Shown here: one piece after another, positions 10,715 through 22,545 of the stretch
Layout of the letters: every line of letters begins with the position of its first letter
Position numbering within the stretch: position 1 is the first letter of the stretch
Source: Helicoverpa zea
Taxonomy: Eukaryota; Arthropoda; Insecta; Lepidoptera; Noctuidae
DNA: 64,000 bases
Reading direction: 5' to 3'
Assembly: GCF_022581195.2 (NCBI RefSeq)
Contig: NC_061476.1
Span: 5,192,098-5,256,097, forward strand
Position numbers and translations under genes: made by a program
The notes under the pieces: model-generated
Databases searched by the model: none
What the model saw: the letters and a program-made list of their open reading frames with translations, nothing else
Told to the model about the DNA's origin: nothing

Positions 10715-13608
10715 GCGACTTAGTTAATTACAAAAATCACAGGAATGAGCAACATATTTTAAAACTTTTCAATCAAAATATTCAGAGTTGCTCTTCTAAA
10801 CTTCTTGAAATAGAATTAGTATTAGAACAAACCAAGTTTGATGTAATTTGTATTACAGAACATTGGCTGAAAGATTATCAAGTAGAATCTATAAATTTTG
10901 AGAATTATTGTGTAGCTAGTTATTTTAGCCGGAAATCCATGATACATGGTGGCTCCCTAATATTAGTCAAAAATCATATTAAATATAAAGTAAGAAAAGA
11001 TATAGTTGATATGTCAGTGGAACATAATATTGAATTGTCCTGTGTTGAGCTAGATAAGCATGTGATAGTGTGTGTCTACAGACCACCGCAACACCAGAAT
11101 CTTTGTGTATTTGACTCTGTCATGGAAGATGTCTTGAAAAAAGTCAGTAGCAGTAGTAAGTCAGTCATCATATGTGGTGATTTCAATATTAATATTTTAG
11201 AAAATAATATTATAAGTTCGAGTTTTTTAAATCTTTTCAAATCATTTAATTTGCATAACGTTTTTGAAGAACCTACTAGGGTAACACCAACTACTGCTAC
11301 TTGTATAGACAATATTTTTTGCAGCTGTGAGTACCTGCATAAGTCCATAGTGAATTACTTGCCATCTGATCACAGTGGACAAGTGATCACTTTCCACACT
11401 TACTCTCCTCCAGAGAAAACAAAAATAAATTTTAGAGAATATACTTCAAAAAAAATCGATAAACTAAATCAGACTCTAGCTGATAAACTGTGTGTACATA
11501 GCTTCAATCTTAAAAATCCAAGTGATATTTATGCCGATTTTTTCTCTGTATTAAACGACCAATTCAACTTAGCTTTTCCAGTCAAAACTAAAATTATTAA
11601 ATCTAAGTTCTTTTTTAGTGACTGGGCAACCCCGGGTATTCGTAAAAGTAGAGAAAAGCTGTTTGAACTTTATGGTTTAAAGCCTTATAACGCCGATCCA
11701 AGTTTCCGTGACCACGTCTCAAAATATTCAAAAATATTTAAAACCGTTTGTAAACAGGCAAAATCTATTCATATTAGAAATAAAATAAAATATGCTGATG
11801 ATAAAATAAAAACTACTTGGACAGTAATTAACAACGAAACAGGGAGACGAAAAGTTCGAAAAACTGATTTAAGTCTAGAAACTGATAATGGTCCCATCAG
11901 CAGTAACCTTGAAGTAGCTCAAGAGTTTGAAGCATTCTTTACTAAAATACCTTTCGAGACGACAAAAGCACTAAATTCTTCCACCACCGTGTCTATCGAT
12001 CTACTCAAAAAACATGTTAAACCATGCTCTTTACTATTTAAATTTCAACATACCAGCCCCGAGGCTATTATTAAAGCCTTTAAAGATCTTAAAATAAAAT
12101 CAACAGAAGATCTGTGGGGTATGTCTGTCAAGGTATGTAGGTCAATTATTGAAACAATTGCACCTTATTTAACTTACATATTTAATGTTAGCGTAGACCA
12201 AGGCGTGTTTCCTGACTTAATGAAACACAGCAAAGTAGTTCCTTTATTCAAATCGGGAAATAGTAAGGAATCGAATAACTACAGACCCGTTTCTGTCTTA
12301 CCGGTTCTCAGCAAGGTATTTGAAAAGTTGATGCTTGAACAGATGTTGCGCCATTTCAATAAAAACTCCATCTTTCACAAAGAACAATACGGTTTCACTA
12401 AAGGTCGCTGTACAACCGATGCTGGTGTAACTTTGATCAAGCACATCTTTAAGGCTTGGGAGGAAGCTGAAGACTCCATTGGAATTTTCTGCGATCTCTC
12501 AAAAGCGTTTGACTGTGTAAATCACGAAACGCTTTTGCGAAAGCTAGAGCATTACGGAATAAGAGATACTTCTCTCCAGCTGTTAAAATCATATCTAAAT
12601 GGTCGGCAACTTAAAGTTCAAGTAAACGGCGTAAATTCACGAGGTTCAGTGATGGCAATGGGCGTACCACAAGGTTCTATATTAGGTCCGTTCCTCTTTT
12701 TAGTTTACATAAATGATTTGCCCTACTTATTTGATAATCAACCTAAAATGGTGTTGTTTGCCGATGACACTTCTCTTATTTTTAATATTGATCGACGTAG
12801 ACGTACCTTAGACGACGTAAACAATTCCATTCTCCAGGTTCAAAATTGGTTCAACGCAAATAACTTGGCTCTTAATGAAAAAAAAACAAAATGCATTCGA
12901 TTTTCATTGCCAAATGTAAAAAGTAGTGAATGTGACATTATACTTAATAGTGAAAAACTAGAATTTATAAATCAAACAGTTTTCCTGGGAATCACTCTTG
13001 ACAAAAAACTACAGTGGGGACCCCACATTACATCTCTTGCGGGTCGTCTTAGCTCGGCCGCCTATGCTATCAGAAAGATGAGGCAGCTAGCGGACGTAGA
13101 AACAGCTAGACTGGTATATTTTAGTTACTTCCACAGCATCATGTCGTACGGCATTCTGCTGTGGGGACGAGCTGCTGACATTGAATGCATATTTATCTTG
13201 CAAAAGCGAGCTGTCAGAGCTATGTACAACTTACGTAGTCGTGAATCTCTTAGGGAACTGTTTAAAAAAATTAATATCATGACCGTACCTTGCCAATTTA
13301 TTTATGAAAATATCATGTATGTTAGGAAAAACTTACATTTGTTTGAAAAAATATGTGATAGACATAATTATAACACTAGAAATAAAAATAAGATAGCTAT
13401 CCCGCAGTTTAGATTATCTAAAGTACATACATCTTTCATGGGATATTGTGTCAAATGTTATAATAAAATACCAGACAACATTCTGGAACTAAATGACATG
13501 CGGTTTAAAACTCATATAAAAGCCACACTTTGTAAGCAAGCATATTATAAATTAGAAGATTACATTCAAGATAAAAATGCTTGGAAACATGCTGGTCCTG
13601 CTCCATAG
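10645..13608 (+). CDS. ORF2: LINE A ORF2: endonuclease and reverse transcriptase
   Basis: ORF2 nicks target DNA and reverse-transcribes the element RNA. About 987 residues are open from the frameshift junction. The apurinic-type endonuclease shows NQNIQS, ITEHW, GDFNIN, CIDNIF and SDHSG. The reverse transcriptase shows LSKAFDCVNH (motif A), GVPQGSILGP (motif B) and FADDTSLI (motif C), followed by thumb and C-terminal regions. There is no RNase H. The first in-frame ATG, at 10939, lies inside the endonuclease and would remove the NQN and catalytic-glutamate motifs. I therefore place the start at the -1 frameshift junction at the end of ORF1. The alternative is reinitiation at a non-AUG codon. 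No disabling mutation is seen. Confidence 0.9.
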   Translation, partial: LIIKTTEDIPVFNNFKDRSKLSSGDLVNYKNHRNEQHILKLFNQNIQSCSSKLLEIELVLEQTKFDVICITEHWLKDYQVESINFENYCVASYFSRKSMIHGGSLILVKNHIKYKVRKDIVDMSVEHNIELSCVELDKHVIVCVYRPPQHQNLCVFDSVMEDVLKKVSSSSKSVIICGDFNINILENNIISSSFLNLFKSFNLHNVFEEPTRVTPTTATCIDNIFCSCEYLHKSIVNYLPSDHSGQVITFHTYSPPEKTKINFREYTSKKIDKLNQTLADKLCVHSFNLKNPSDIYADFFSVLNDQFNLAFPVKTKIIKSKFFFSDWATPGIRKSREKLFELYGLKPYNADPSFRDHVSKYSKIFKTVCKQAKSIHIRNKIKYADDKIKTTWTVINNETGRRKVRKTDLSLETDNGPISSNLEVAQEFEAFFTKIPFETTKALNSSTTVSIDLLKKHVKPCSLLFKFQHTSPEAIIKAFKDLKIKSTEDLWGMSVKVCRSIIETIAPYLTYIFNVSVDQGVFPDLMKHSKVVPLFKSGNSKESNNYRPVSVLPVLSKVFEKLMLEQMLRHFNKNSIFHKEQYGFTKGRCTTDAGVTLIKHIFKAWEEAEDSIGIFCDLSKAFDCVNHETLLRKLEHYGIRDTSLQLLKSYLNGRQLKVQVNGVNSRGSVMAMGVPQGSILGPFLFLVYINDLPYLFDNQPKMVLFADDTSLIFNIDRRRRTLDDVNNSILQVQNWFNANNLALNEKKTKCIRFSLPNVKSSECDIILNSEKLEFINQTVFLGITLDKKLQWGPHITSLAGRLSSAAYAIRKMRQLADVETARLVYFSYFHSIMSYGILLWGRAADIECIFILQKRAVRAMYNLRSRESLRELFKKINIMTVPCQFIYENIMYVRKNLHLFEKICDRHNYNTRNKNKIAIPQFRLSKVHTSFMGYCVKCYNKIPDNILELNDMRFKTHIKATLCKQAYYKLEDYIQDKNAWKHAGPAP

Positions 13609-14007
13609 GACATACTGACAATATCTAATTAATTAACAAATTAAAATTACACCAGCAAATAAAATTGTATTCATCCTTTGATTATTTGTTTGTAACTTTG
13701 TACCAAAATATAAACCAATTTGTAAATGTGAACACCATGTAGCATGTTAATTGTCACTTTATCCTCATTTGTCTTTGCGATTCTACATGATCTTCGCATG
13801 CTTTTACTGTATGTATCAATACATACAAATTGTAATACTATATTATTTTTAAAAAGAGTAACCATGGAGTTTCTTGCCCGTTCTTCTCCATAGGAAGCTA
13901 CTTTTGGAATGGGCAACTAGAATCAAACTTAGTTATAATTTTGACGTTCATAAGTGCTTGTAAAGGCCTAAATGAAATAAATGATTTGACTTTTGACTTT
14001 TGACTTT
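13609..14007 (+). other. LINE A 3' UTR and repeat tail
   Basis: Contains tttcttgcccgttcttctcc near 13870, an aataaatga signal near 13977 and about three TTTGACT units. The 81-residue - strand frame at 13671 is a shadow in this UTR. Confidence 0.75.
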
Positions 14008-15398
14008 TTCCATGCCAAATTTCAAGTCAATACGACCATTGGAAGTGGTCTAGGTTTTTGATGAGTGAGTCAGTCAGTGAGTGTATAGTAAAAATAGCGA
14101 TTTTCTGACGTCAATATCTCAAGACCTACAATAGGTATCTTAACGAAATTTTGTATTTTAGATAAGTGAGGGGGTCTTAACAGATACTAGAAATTTGATG
14201 TGCGTAAATAAAATAGATTTTGAGTTATAGGGGGGTCGAATTTGGCCCGAAATGGTTCGTGTAATATAACCCACGGCCGGTGTGTCGCTTTTTTTGCTCG
14301 AACTTGGCGGACACACTGCCGTGTGTCTAGATATAATTATAACGTAATGCTCTTTTCGTTTTCGTTGACGTAGTCTAAAACAAAAGTCCATTAACAGAAT
14401 GAAAATTACAAAATACGTGAATATAATGAACCTAAAATCTTAATGCAGTGATGTCTAATTTATTTTGTTCTGTAGTTATAATATGACATGTACTAATAAG
14501 AGATTTTAGTAGTGACATACTTACCTGTTTTGTAATTTTTGATTCTTTTATGGTCATTTCTGGCTGACTGTACTTTGTAAACGTTAATGAAAATGTAACC
14601 TATTCTTATTTGGCTTTAAAAACATTGATCAATGCTAACTGTAAAATAATTTAAAAAGTGACTTATACGGGACTTTCAAAGTCCTATACAGACCCACACT
14701 TCACTGGTTTAAACAAGTCCTAAGTGGAGATATACAATTCAACATTTTATACTTAAAATCGTGAATATTCTCTCTGAATTTTGTACAATCGTGATGAAAA
14801 GTGATTCGGCTTGAGGATCCTTTGTGCCTATGCAAATACGTTTATTACAGGGCCCTTCCGTCCGAATTTAGAATCTTATTAATTGGGGCTTACTCATCTA
14901 TTGTTGTTTTGTGCTCGACTGTACTTTTGTTGGGACCTTTTCGATGTTCGAGTATGTTTAAATTTATTGACGATCTGTTCTTTTAGAGGGGTGTTTTTTT
15001 CTTGTAATATGAGGCTAATCGGGTCTCAAAAAATCCTTCATTGAGATAATAACAGAATATTTTTTTCATAAATTTTTATCAAGACAAGTCTGACAATTAC
15101 TATGTATACTGAAAACTGTATCAAAATAGGAGTAACTCATACATACCTCCTTTTTTGAAGTCGGTCAAAAACTATAGCATGTCGCGGAAAAAAAATATTC
15201 CTTGTGGCAACCTAACCGCCTCTTCTACACTATCTTGCCAATTACGAAGGACAAAGGATTCAATCAAATACAAGCATAAACTTAAGCTCAAAACTAAAAT
15301 CCGAACATTTCATACTACTCGAATACAAATGTGAATCATCCAATCAGCGTCTGTGACATTCCTTAATCCGGTTACAAGCGGAATATTTGACGTCTGAT
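14008..15398. other. Non-coding, decayed repeats
   Basis: Begins with older repeat sequence flanking LINE A (atacgaccattggaagtggt near 14031). Near 15080-15175 there is a reversed fragment of a common lepidopteran repeat (catacctccttttttgaagt). No gene is supported. Confidence 0.5.
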
Positions 15399-15952
15399 CA
15401 GCCTTAGCAAGTAAATTTGAGCGGAGATGCCAATAATGCAGGTAGGTCAGGCGCCTTCTTCTAGGTCAAATACGTACCAAAATGATCAGTTTCGAGTGAA
15501 CTAACGAAGTGTTCGGGTTCTTGGAGACATCTGTCAATGATTGCTGGTATTACAGGAAACGATTGGCCCAAATAAGGCGTATCCGAAGGTGTTTCAGACG
15601 GCACGTTAAACTGTAGGTCCCGGCTGTCATTGGACATCCTTGGCAGTCGTTACGGGTAGTCAGGAGCCAGTAAGTCTGACGCCAGTCTAGCTAAGTGGTA
15701 TTGGGTTGCCCGGGTAACTGGGTTGAAGAGGTCAGTTAGGCAGCCGCTCCCTGTAAAACTCACTCATTCAGCTGAATCCGATTAGACTGGAAGCCGACCC
15801 CAACATAGTTGGGAAAAGGCTCGGGAGATGATGAAAGAAGGTGTATCAAAGACAGTGACGTTTCTCGTCCATCGCTCACCCGCATTTTGGCGCTCTACTT
15901 TCTTAGGAGATTTTCCGTTATGGCACCTCCGCTAGTCATTTTGTTCTCCATG
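15399..15952 (-). mobile_element. Non-autonomous hAT, copy 2, split by a SINE
   Basis: Reverse-oriented copy of the 2904 family: tttgagcggagatgcc at the left, aggcgccttcttctaggtc inside, cacctccgctagtcattttg and tctccatg at the right. It is interrupted at 15584-15837 by a SINE tail. Left boundary approximate; no clear 8-bp duplication. Confidence 0.7.
15584..15837 (+). mobile_element. 5'-truncated SINE with RTE-like tail
   Basis: Contains only the SINE body and tail (gacggcacgttaaactgtag, ggttgcccgggtaactgggt, gccgaccccaacatagttgg). It lies within the hAT MITE, flanked by aaggcgtatc (15574-15583) and aaggtgtatc (15838-15847), a 9/10 target-site duplication. Confidence 0.8.
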
Positions 15953-17846
15953 GATCAGCTTATGTGGTCGTTATTATGCACCCGAGTGTATTATGCTGAT
16001 TTAGATAGGGGATGGTTTGTCAGGTAGTTACACTGTTTTATGGTGTGAGATTCAATTTTGCTGCACGATCGTGTAATTTTGGTGGTTCTCATTTCAAAGG
16101 GAGTTACTTAGTATGTTGATGGTCGGATGTTCATTTGTGTTCATGTTTTCATGATGTATTTTTGTTAGAAATAAACCACCTCTAAAATGCATGCAGATAA
16201 ACATACACAAAATAGATTTATAAAAAATGGGATTTTTTTAAAAAATATCCAGCTACGAGCCTCAGCCTCAAATTCAATTAACTTCGTAAATAACTATTTA
16301 AAAATTTTGTGTGGGTTTTCAAATACATACAATTTATGCTTGTGAAAAATAGTTCAGACTCTAGCTAACATTATTATAGGATGAAAGGTAAAAATATACA
16401 AGTATGTATTAATATTAGCCATTTCGATCCATTTCTTAAACCAACTTTCGTTATTATCATAAGAATCAACAAACAACAATTTGATTGCCACGTCTGAATT
16501 TGTTTAATAAATATACCTACCGTAAGAGGTCGCTAGTGACTACAGCATAATTTTCTCAACAATTTCTTGCAATAACAAGTACTCATTTATGAAAAGATTT
16601 TTCTATGACAGCATATAAGTAGGCCCAAATTATTTTTGTGAAGACTTTTTTCCCCGAATTTTGAGATACTAAAGGTCAATTTGGCGTGTATAGTCATTGC
16701 AAATGACACTCTACGTGACCAATTATTATCTACCCTCCTAACTGTGATGAAGGTGGGGAATTACCATTCATGATACGATTTTTAATCGCAAGTAAATGTC
16801 GCAATGTCGACTTGTAGAAATATTTTGAATCAAGTAGTGGTTTAGGTAGCTATATAATGCCAACATATAAAAAAAATATAGCTACAGTACCTAATACGCG
16901 ACTAACAACATGATAAGCAACTCTATCTTATTACTATAATGAAACTGAGGTTAATGCTTGGTGTCAACCATTCATCAATAATGCAACAACTTAATTTACA
17001 AAATGCAAACCTGTAGTCTGCTTAAAGTAAGCTACCATGTTAAAAGTAGCGTCCTTCAAAATGGGGCGCTCCAAAAAAAAAGCTTCTACCTGCGTCTGCG
17101 ACAAAAAAATCGCACGGTGCACAGCCAACCGGTAACCTGGTACCGCTGCCTAATTATGTACGGGGAGGATTTTGATTTCACATCCACGACGGCCTGGCAT
17201 TACAGGGCTGCTGTGAAATTGAAGCGCAGTGAATGGGTAATTTACTTATTAATTAAAATCGTCTATGATGGTATAGTCTTTAGTTTTGGTAGAATGTACT
17301 GGCATTAGTTTTGTATGAGCTTAATGTGGATTAGATGAGAAAGTACTTACTTATTGGAGTTCTGAGTTTATTTACTTAGTCTGACTTTAAGGAATATGAA
17401 TAGGCAATGTACGCAGTTGAGGGAAAAACTGAATTGTTTTCAAAAAAACTAACATATAATGATTTGTCTGACCGTGTATGGCGACTCAATCCCAAAATAA
17501 ATATTAAACACACACCCCATATGCAGATTTATTAATGTTTTACCCTCCCAAAATTGTTCGCAGTGCCCTTATGGGGGACTAATGTCCACGAATGGACATT
17601 TAAGTTCCATTTATGCGGAACCCTTGTAATTTTTATTCCATATTATACACCCAGAAACGTTATTATGAGCTTGGATTAGTTCGGTACAACATACAAGATA
17701 CAATAATTAAGAGATGCACTTAAAAATCAAAAAGTTCCATTTCAAATCATCCGACTCCATCGTCAGATCATTTCGATAGTATCATATTATTGTAGTGTCA
17801 TCAGGACTACGTACTAAGCTTGGAAGATGGTTAAATTAGTTGACTA
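15953..17846. other. Mostly AT-rich non-coding; one GC-elevated block
   Basis: The block at about 17060-17225 is noticeably richer in GC than its surroundings and lies in an open frame (17003-17308, 101 residues). A possible acceptor (gtgcacag at 17123) and donor (gtaatt at 17236) flank it. I do not recognise the peptide. It could be a single exon, a repeat scrap or chance. Confidence 0.35.
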
Positions 17847-18023
17847 ACAGCCAGTTTCTTCATCAAAAGTTAAAGCCAAAGTAATGTCTAAAGTAAAAGT
17901 AACGGTCAAATTCATTTTTTCTATTAGTTTTGCTGTCACTTTAGCCTTGAAAAAATGTATTTGACCGTTACTTTTACTTTAGACATTACTTTAACTTTAA
18001 CTTTTGATGAAGAAACTGGCCGT
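17847..18023. repeat. Foldback MITE, about 75-bp arms
   Basis: Arms 17847-17921 and 17949-18023 are inverted repeats with about five mismatches; the ends read a(a/c)ggccagtttcttc. The 27-bp loop contains ttttgctgtcactttagcc. No clear target duplication. Confidence 0.8.
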
Positions 18024-19079
18024 AAGATTCCTTTACAAAGTTACGTACAGGTCACTCTAATAAAAGCACGTACGAAAACAAACAAACATTTTAATAATAC
18101 ATAATTAAATAATTCTGAAAGCCATTCAAAAAAAATCATGAGGACAATATTCAGAAATATTATCAAGATCAGAAACGTCGGCGTCTCAGTATTAATTAAT
18201 TAATTCGGCCATATTTTATAAGGTATACATTAGAGTCTTTCCCCTTGAATGCTTTGGTAAAAGGACATCTTGCCTTATTTTCGTGGACCACTAAAATCTA
18301 AGCTATAAATAGCTTGGCTATACATTTATTATGCGTCCCGGTAGCAACAACCAGTGTCCTTATTATTATATTGAATAATATATTTCTTTTAGGCTGGATA
18401 CGCTTTTACGGTGTAACTGAAAAGATAGAATAGACAGGTATTTTTAAATTTGAGTGATGATAACTATGTAATTAAAAATGTTTTTCAGGTTAAATCAAAA
18501 AGAGGTTGTAAAGAAAATTTTATTGTATTGTTCCTTCGGCTTCAATTCCAATAAAGTAATTTTCATTTTGAATAATAAATTAATTAAAAGAACAAATTAA
18601 AATTAACTTTTCAGTTCATAAATCTGCGCGACTTTTGAACTTCATTTGCAGGTAAATTGCGATGCTGTAGTTTTATTATTTATTTTAAATTGAGATGATT
18701 GATGAGGCTTCACCAAGTTTTTATGTAAACCCAATTTTATTTCAAAATTTACTAAATTAGTGATGTATTGTCTACAAAACTAGAAATATTATAGCTTGAT
18801 CATCGCTATCACTGGAAGGTGAACTCAAAAAATATAATATCTAACAGTTTTTTCCCTCTCAAATGAAATCCTTAGAGAATTCCCATCAAGATCCCATGGC
18901 CCTTTGTCTAGAGGCCACCCTTTGCTTTATTTGGCATAAGTAGGAAATTTTAATGGGCACCGTAAAAAACTGAGGACGAATTTTAAACTTTTATGGTTAG
19001 ACTGACAGACATTATGAATAATAAATGTATAATTCTATTATTTTTTTCTGTGTAGCGGTCGCGTTTGTTTTCTTGTTTT
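18024..19079. other. AT-rich non-coding stretch
   Basis: No gene or classified repeat recognised. Confidence 0.5.
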
Positions 19080-19105
19080 AATCGTCAACGTGATCAAATA
19101 TTGAC

Positions 19106-19419
19106 ATACTATTGTTACTATTACAGCCTTTTTTTTATCGTCCCACTGCTGGGCTGCGGCCTCCTCTCACACCGAGAAGGATTGAGCATTAATCACCACG
19201 CTTGCTCAATGCGGGTTGGTGATTTCAGACTTAATAGTCCAAGTTTCCTCAAGATGCCTTCCTTCATCTTTTTATCAGCCATTGGTGTCTAAGATATACT
19301 TAGAAAGTACATACATACTTAAAAAAGTTGCATTGGTACTTGCCTGACATGGGACCGAACCCGCGCTCTCATACTTGAGAGGTTGGTCCTTTACCCACTA
19401 GGCCACCACGACTTGTAGT
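19106..19419 (-). mobile_element. tRNA-derived SINE, tail type 1, with 26-bp target duplication
   Basis: The head at the right end reads, on the - strand, GGTGGCCTAGTGG (A-box-like) then GGGTTCGGTCCC (B-box-like). The tail ends in ggcctcctctcacaccgaga and tcgtcccactgctgggc (+ strand), followed by an A-rich end. The 26 bp beginning aatcgtcaacgtgatcaaat flank it perfectly at 19080-19105 and 19420-19445. The 75-residue frame at 19065 is chance. Confidence 0.85.
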
Positions 19420-19445
19420 AATCGTCAACGTGATCAAATATTGAC

Positions 19446-20310
19446 GTGTGATTGGAATAAAAAATGGCGGCCGCCAGCCGCGATCTTCAAAGGGGAGGAA
19501 GTTTGATAAGTTTCCGTGTATGGTATCGCGGGAATAGTATTATTAAGTATAATATTTCTAAATTCCATATGTATGTTGTGCTGGTAACCCAGTTGTTTTG
19601 AAGACACGTGTCAAAATATTAATAAATAAAGTACACACTCACATAGGTTCTGTAGATATGCAAACGGTTTTTTTTAATGAACAAAATAAAAAATATTTTT
19701 AAAATTAAAACGGAATATTTTATCTATCCTTAATTAACTTTGAAAAGTCATTGATTAATGTTATCAATATTTCAGCCACTCCAAAAAAAAAAAACTAAAA
19801 AAGTGTATTATTTCATGTTAAAGCAAAGTTTTGGAAACTTTTCATAAAAATCGTAAACAATGACATAACATAATCAATCAAATAGTTTAATAAATTAATT
19901 TTAGTATATATCACGCCGACATTCTGACCATTAATTATGTTCTTAGCCCAGCCTGTATTTGACAACGATAATTTTAAGCCTAATTCAATTGTATTATAAA
20001 ACGTGCTAACACCAGTACCTATATGTAGATACATACTTCATATAGTATGTTGCATTCAATAAGCAATTTTATACAAAAAATAAATAAATAAATAATGTCG
20101 GGACACCTTTTCACACACGGTCGGTTAGCCCCATGGTAAGTTATTAATTAACTTGTGTTACGGGTGCTAACACAACTGAAAAACGACATATACACATACA
20201 TAAATTGGTAAAAACATGTTTGTTTATTCATCCATATTTCATTACCAATTTTTGTTTTTTTTTATTCATTGGTCTAAAATTTAATTGAAAAAGCACTATT
20301 AACATGGTTA
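19446..20310. other. AT-rich non-coding stretch
   Basis: Contains an isolated aaaaatggcggccgcc block at 19460 and A-rich runs. No gene is supported. Confidence 0.5.
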
Positions 20311-20328
20311 TCATACAGACACTACCAT

Positions 20329-20712
20329 CCTCCTCCTCCGAGCCTTTTTCCCAAACTATGTTGGGGTCGGCTTCCAGTCTAACCGGATTCAGCTGAGTAC
20401 CAGTGCTTTACAAGAAGCGACTGCCTATCTGACCCCCTCAACCCAGTTACCCGGGCAACCCGATACCCCTTGGTTAGACTGGTGTCAAACTTACTGGCTT
20501 CTGACTACCCGTAACGACTGCCATGGATGTTCAATGACAGCCGGGACCTACAGTTTAACGTGCCATCCGAAACACAATCATTGGTGTCTAAGATATACTT
20601 AGAAAGTACATACAAACTTAGCAAAGTTGCATTGGTACTTGCCTGACCTGGAATCGAACCCGCGCCCTCATACTCGAGAGGTTGGTTCTTTGCCCACTAG
20701 GCCACCACGATT
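20329..20712 (-). mobile_element. Full-length tRNA-derived SINE, tail type 2, with 18-bp target duplication
   Basis: A 384-bp copy. The - strand head carries GGTGGCCTAGTGG and GGGTTCGATTCC (A and B boxes of an RNA polymerase III promoter). The body contains gcacgttaaactgtaggtcc and ggttgcccgggtaactgggt (- strand sense), and the tail gccgaccccaacatagtttg then ggaggagga resembles the RTE 3' end at 4626. TCATACAGACACTACCAT flanks it perfectly (20311-20328, 20713-20730). Confidence 0.9.
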
Positions 20713-20867
20713 TCATACAGACACTACCATGGATATCTAAAATTAACTCCCAGACTATGGTCTACATAAGTGATGACTTATCGTCTGTCTGAGGCAAATT
20801 ATTCAAATAGTAATAGTTTCCCATAATCGATTGGCTGATTCCAGACTCGATTCTATCTATTTAATAT

Positions 20868-21069
20868 ACCAATATACATAATAGAGAGTAAACATTTTTT
20901 TGTTTGTTTCTTTGTACCCTAAAGGCTCCGAAACTAATGAACCGATTTTAAAAATTCTTTCACTGTTGAAAAGCTACACTCTTTCCGAGTAACATAGGCT
21001 ATATTTTTTTCCCAGTATGGGCAGTAGCTACCACAGGATGCAGGTGAAACCGCGGGAAAACGGCCAGTT
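20868..21069 (+). mobile_element. Lep1-type Helitron
   Basis: Blocks taccctaaaggctccgaaac, gaaccgatttt, cataggctatat and ggtgaaaccgcgggaaaacg are in order. The 3' end reads CCAGTT rather than CTAG, so the end is mutated. The 5' end is decayed and approximate. Confidence 0.7.
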
Positions 21070-21284
21070 TAACATACGATAAAACCAACTAATCTTATTC
21101 ACATCACTATATAGGTTAATCGATATGTAAACTCGATGCCGCTGAAATGACAACACTAAAATATGTATGGTTGTATTAATTTGCGTTTAATTAGTTACGC
21201 ATACAAATTATTTCGGTGCCATTAGTTCGATAACAATGATTGTATATTAGAAATTCAGTCCTTTCATTAACAGGCTTGTTGATA

Positions 21285-21478
21285 CTAGCCGAATTCCCGC
21301 GGTTTCACCCACTTCCAGAGGGAACTACTGCCCGTAATGGGAGAAAATATAGCCTATAATGTTTACCTAGTCGGGAGAGTTTAGCCTTCCAACAGTAACA
21401 GAATATTTCATATCGGTTCGATAGTTTCGGAGCCCTTAGGGTTCGAACAAACATCAACGTATGTACATAGATAAAGAT
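21285..21478 (-). mobile_element. Lep1-type Helitron, reversed
   Basis: Starts at CTAG (21285), followed by ttcccgcggtttcacccact, then gggagaaaatatagcctat and tttcggagcccttagggttc, the reverse of the family. The 5' end is approximate. Confidence 0.7.
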
Positions 21479-22542
21479 GTCTTTCTATCACTAATCGAAA
21501 AACATCGGTAATTATAATCCGCCAATAATCGATACTAAAGTTCCGATATCAATATATTCTATCGATTCCAGTTCTGTTCTAGAATTCCTTCGAACATTGT
21601 GAGCCAGTTCATTGAATATTCTCATTTTAAATCGCCCCCGTTCTCAATAAAATGCCGCCTAGACGTCTACGAGGCGTCTTAGTCGACACAATAGTGATAA
21701 TGAAACATGCATTACATCGCCTTTTGTGTTTCCCCCACCACTTTCCGAGCAGCCAATCACGTCGCCTTTGAAGTGGAACCAGGGGTTAATAAATTTAAAG
21801 TACATACCTTCAATGGAGTTTCTTGCAGATGATGAATTATAAAAAAAAATCTTTTGAACTTCGACTGTTGTTTGTTCTTGATATTAATTATGGATGGTGT
21901 ATACTTTCAGCGTATACTTTTCTGTCGTGAATAAATAATTGAGTATGGCTTTCATTTCCTTGAATAATTTCCAAATAGATAAATTACATGTTTAATAAGC
22001 ATAAGCAAATAAACAATCGTTATTATCAACATCAATTCATTAATATGAATAGCAAATCAGTAAACAAGTGGAATAAATTATACATAATTAGAACCACAAA
22101 CAAACATATCTTCAGAGAGGTTCATTTTAATTAGTATACTAACATCACACAAAATGCATATATTACCAAACCACGCAATGTGCATGAATATGATTAAATC
22201 CAATAATACTTGTAATACCAATATATATTCCCGCGAAAATCTCCCTATTCCCGGGATCCCAGCACTAGATCGCGCCGGGAATTACAAATGTAGTTATTGG
22301 GAGTCATATTTGATATTGAGATACCATATTTTATACGAGGATATTACATCAAAATTGAATTCCTGTTGAAATCACTTAGAATATGCGAACTAAAATGTTA
22401 CATTTTGTGAAAGTAAAAAGATTTCCAATGGTCGTGGAAATTGACGGTATTCTGTTACTTTTATATTAAAAACGAGTGCTTTTAAATACTGACAATTGGT
22501 ACTATTATGTTGTTGAAGAGAGAATTTTTAACATTTTGCCAC
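21479..22542. other. Non-coding, no feature recognised
   Basis: AT-rich sequence. The 71-residue frame at 22154 matches no family I know. Confidence 0.5.
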
Positions 22543-22545
22543 TTA

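Larger units (their letters stand above)
8240..14007 (+). mobile_element. LINE A: apparently intact CR1-like non-LTR retrotransposon
   Basis: The element consists of a 5' UTR whose upstream boundary I could not fix (about 8240), ORF1 (8975-10648), ORF2 (10645-13608), a roughly 370-nt 3' UTR, an aataaatga signal and a TTTGACT-repeat tail ending near 14007. No stop codon breaks either ORF. The esterase-like ORF1, apurinic-type endonuclease, reverse transcriptase without RNase H, and short-repeat tail fit the CR1 group. Jockey-like is the alternative. Confidence 0.85.

Noticed and set aside
10939..10941. ATG at 10939 as the true start of LINE A ORF2
   Set aside because: It would remove the NQNIQS and ITEHW endonuclease motifs that are intact upstream in the same frame.
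20640..20712. Genuine tRNA gene
   Set aside because: A and B boxes are present, but the segment continues into a SINE body, recurs at 19350, 29740 and 41640, and is flanked by target duplications.
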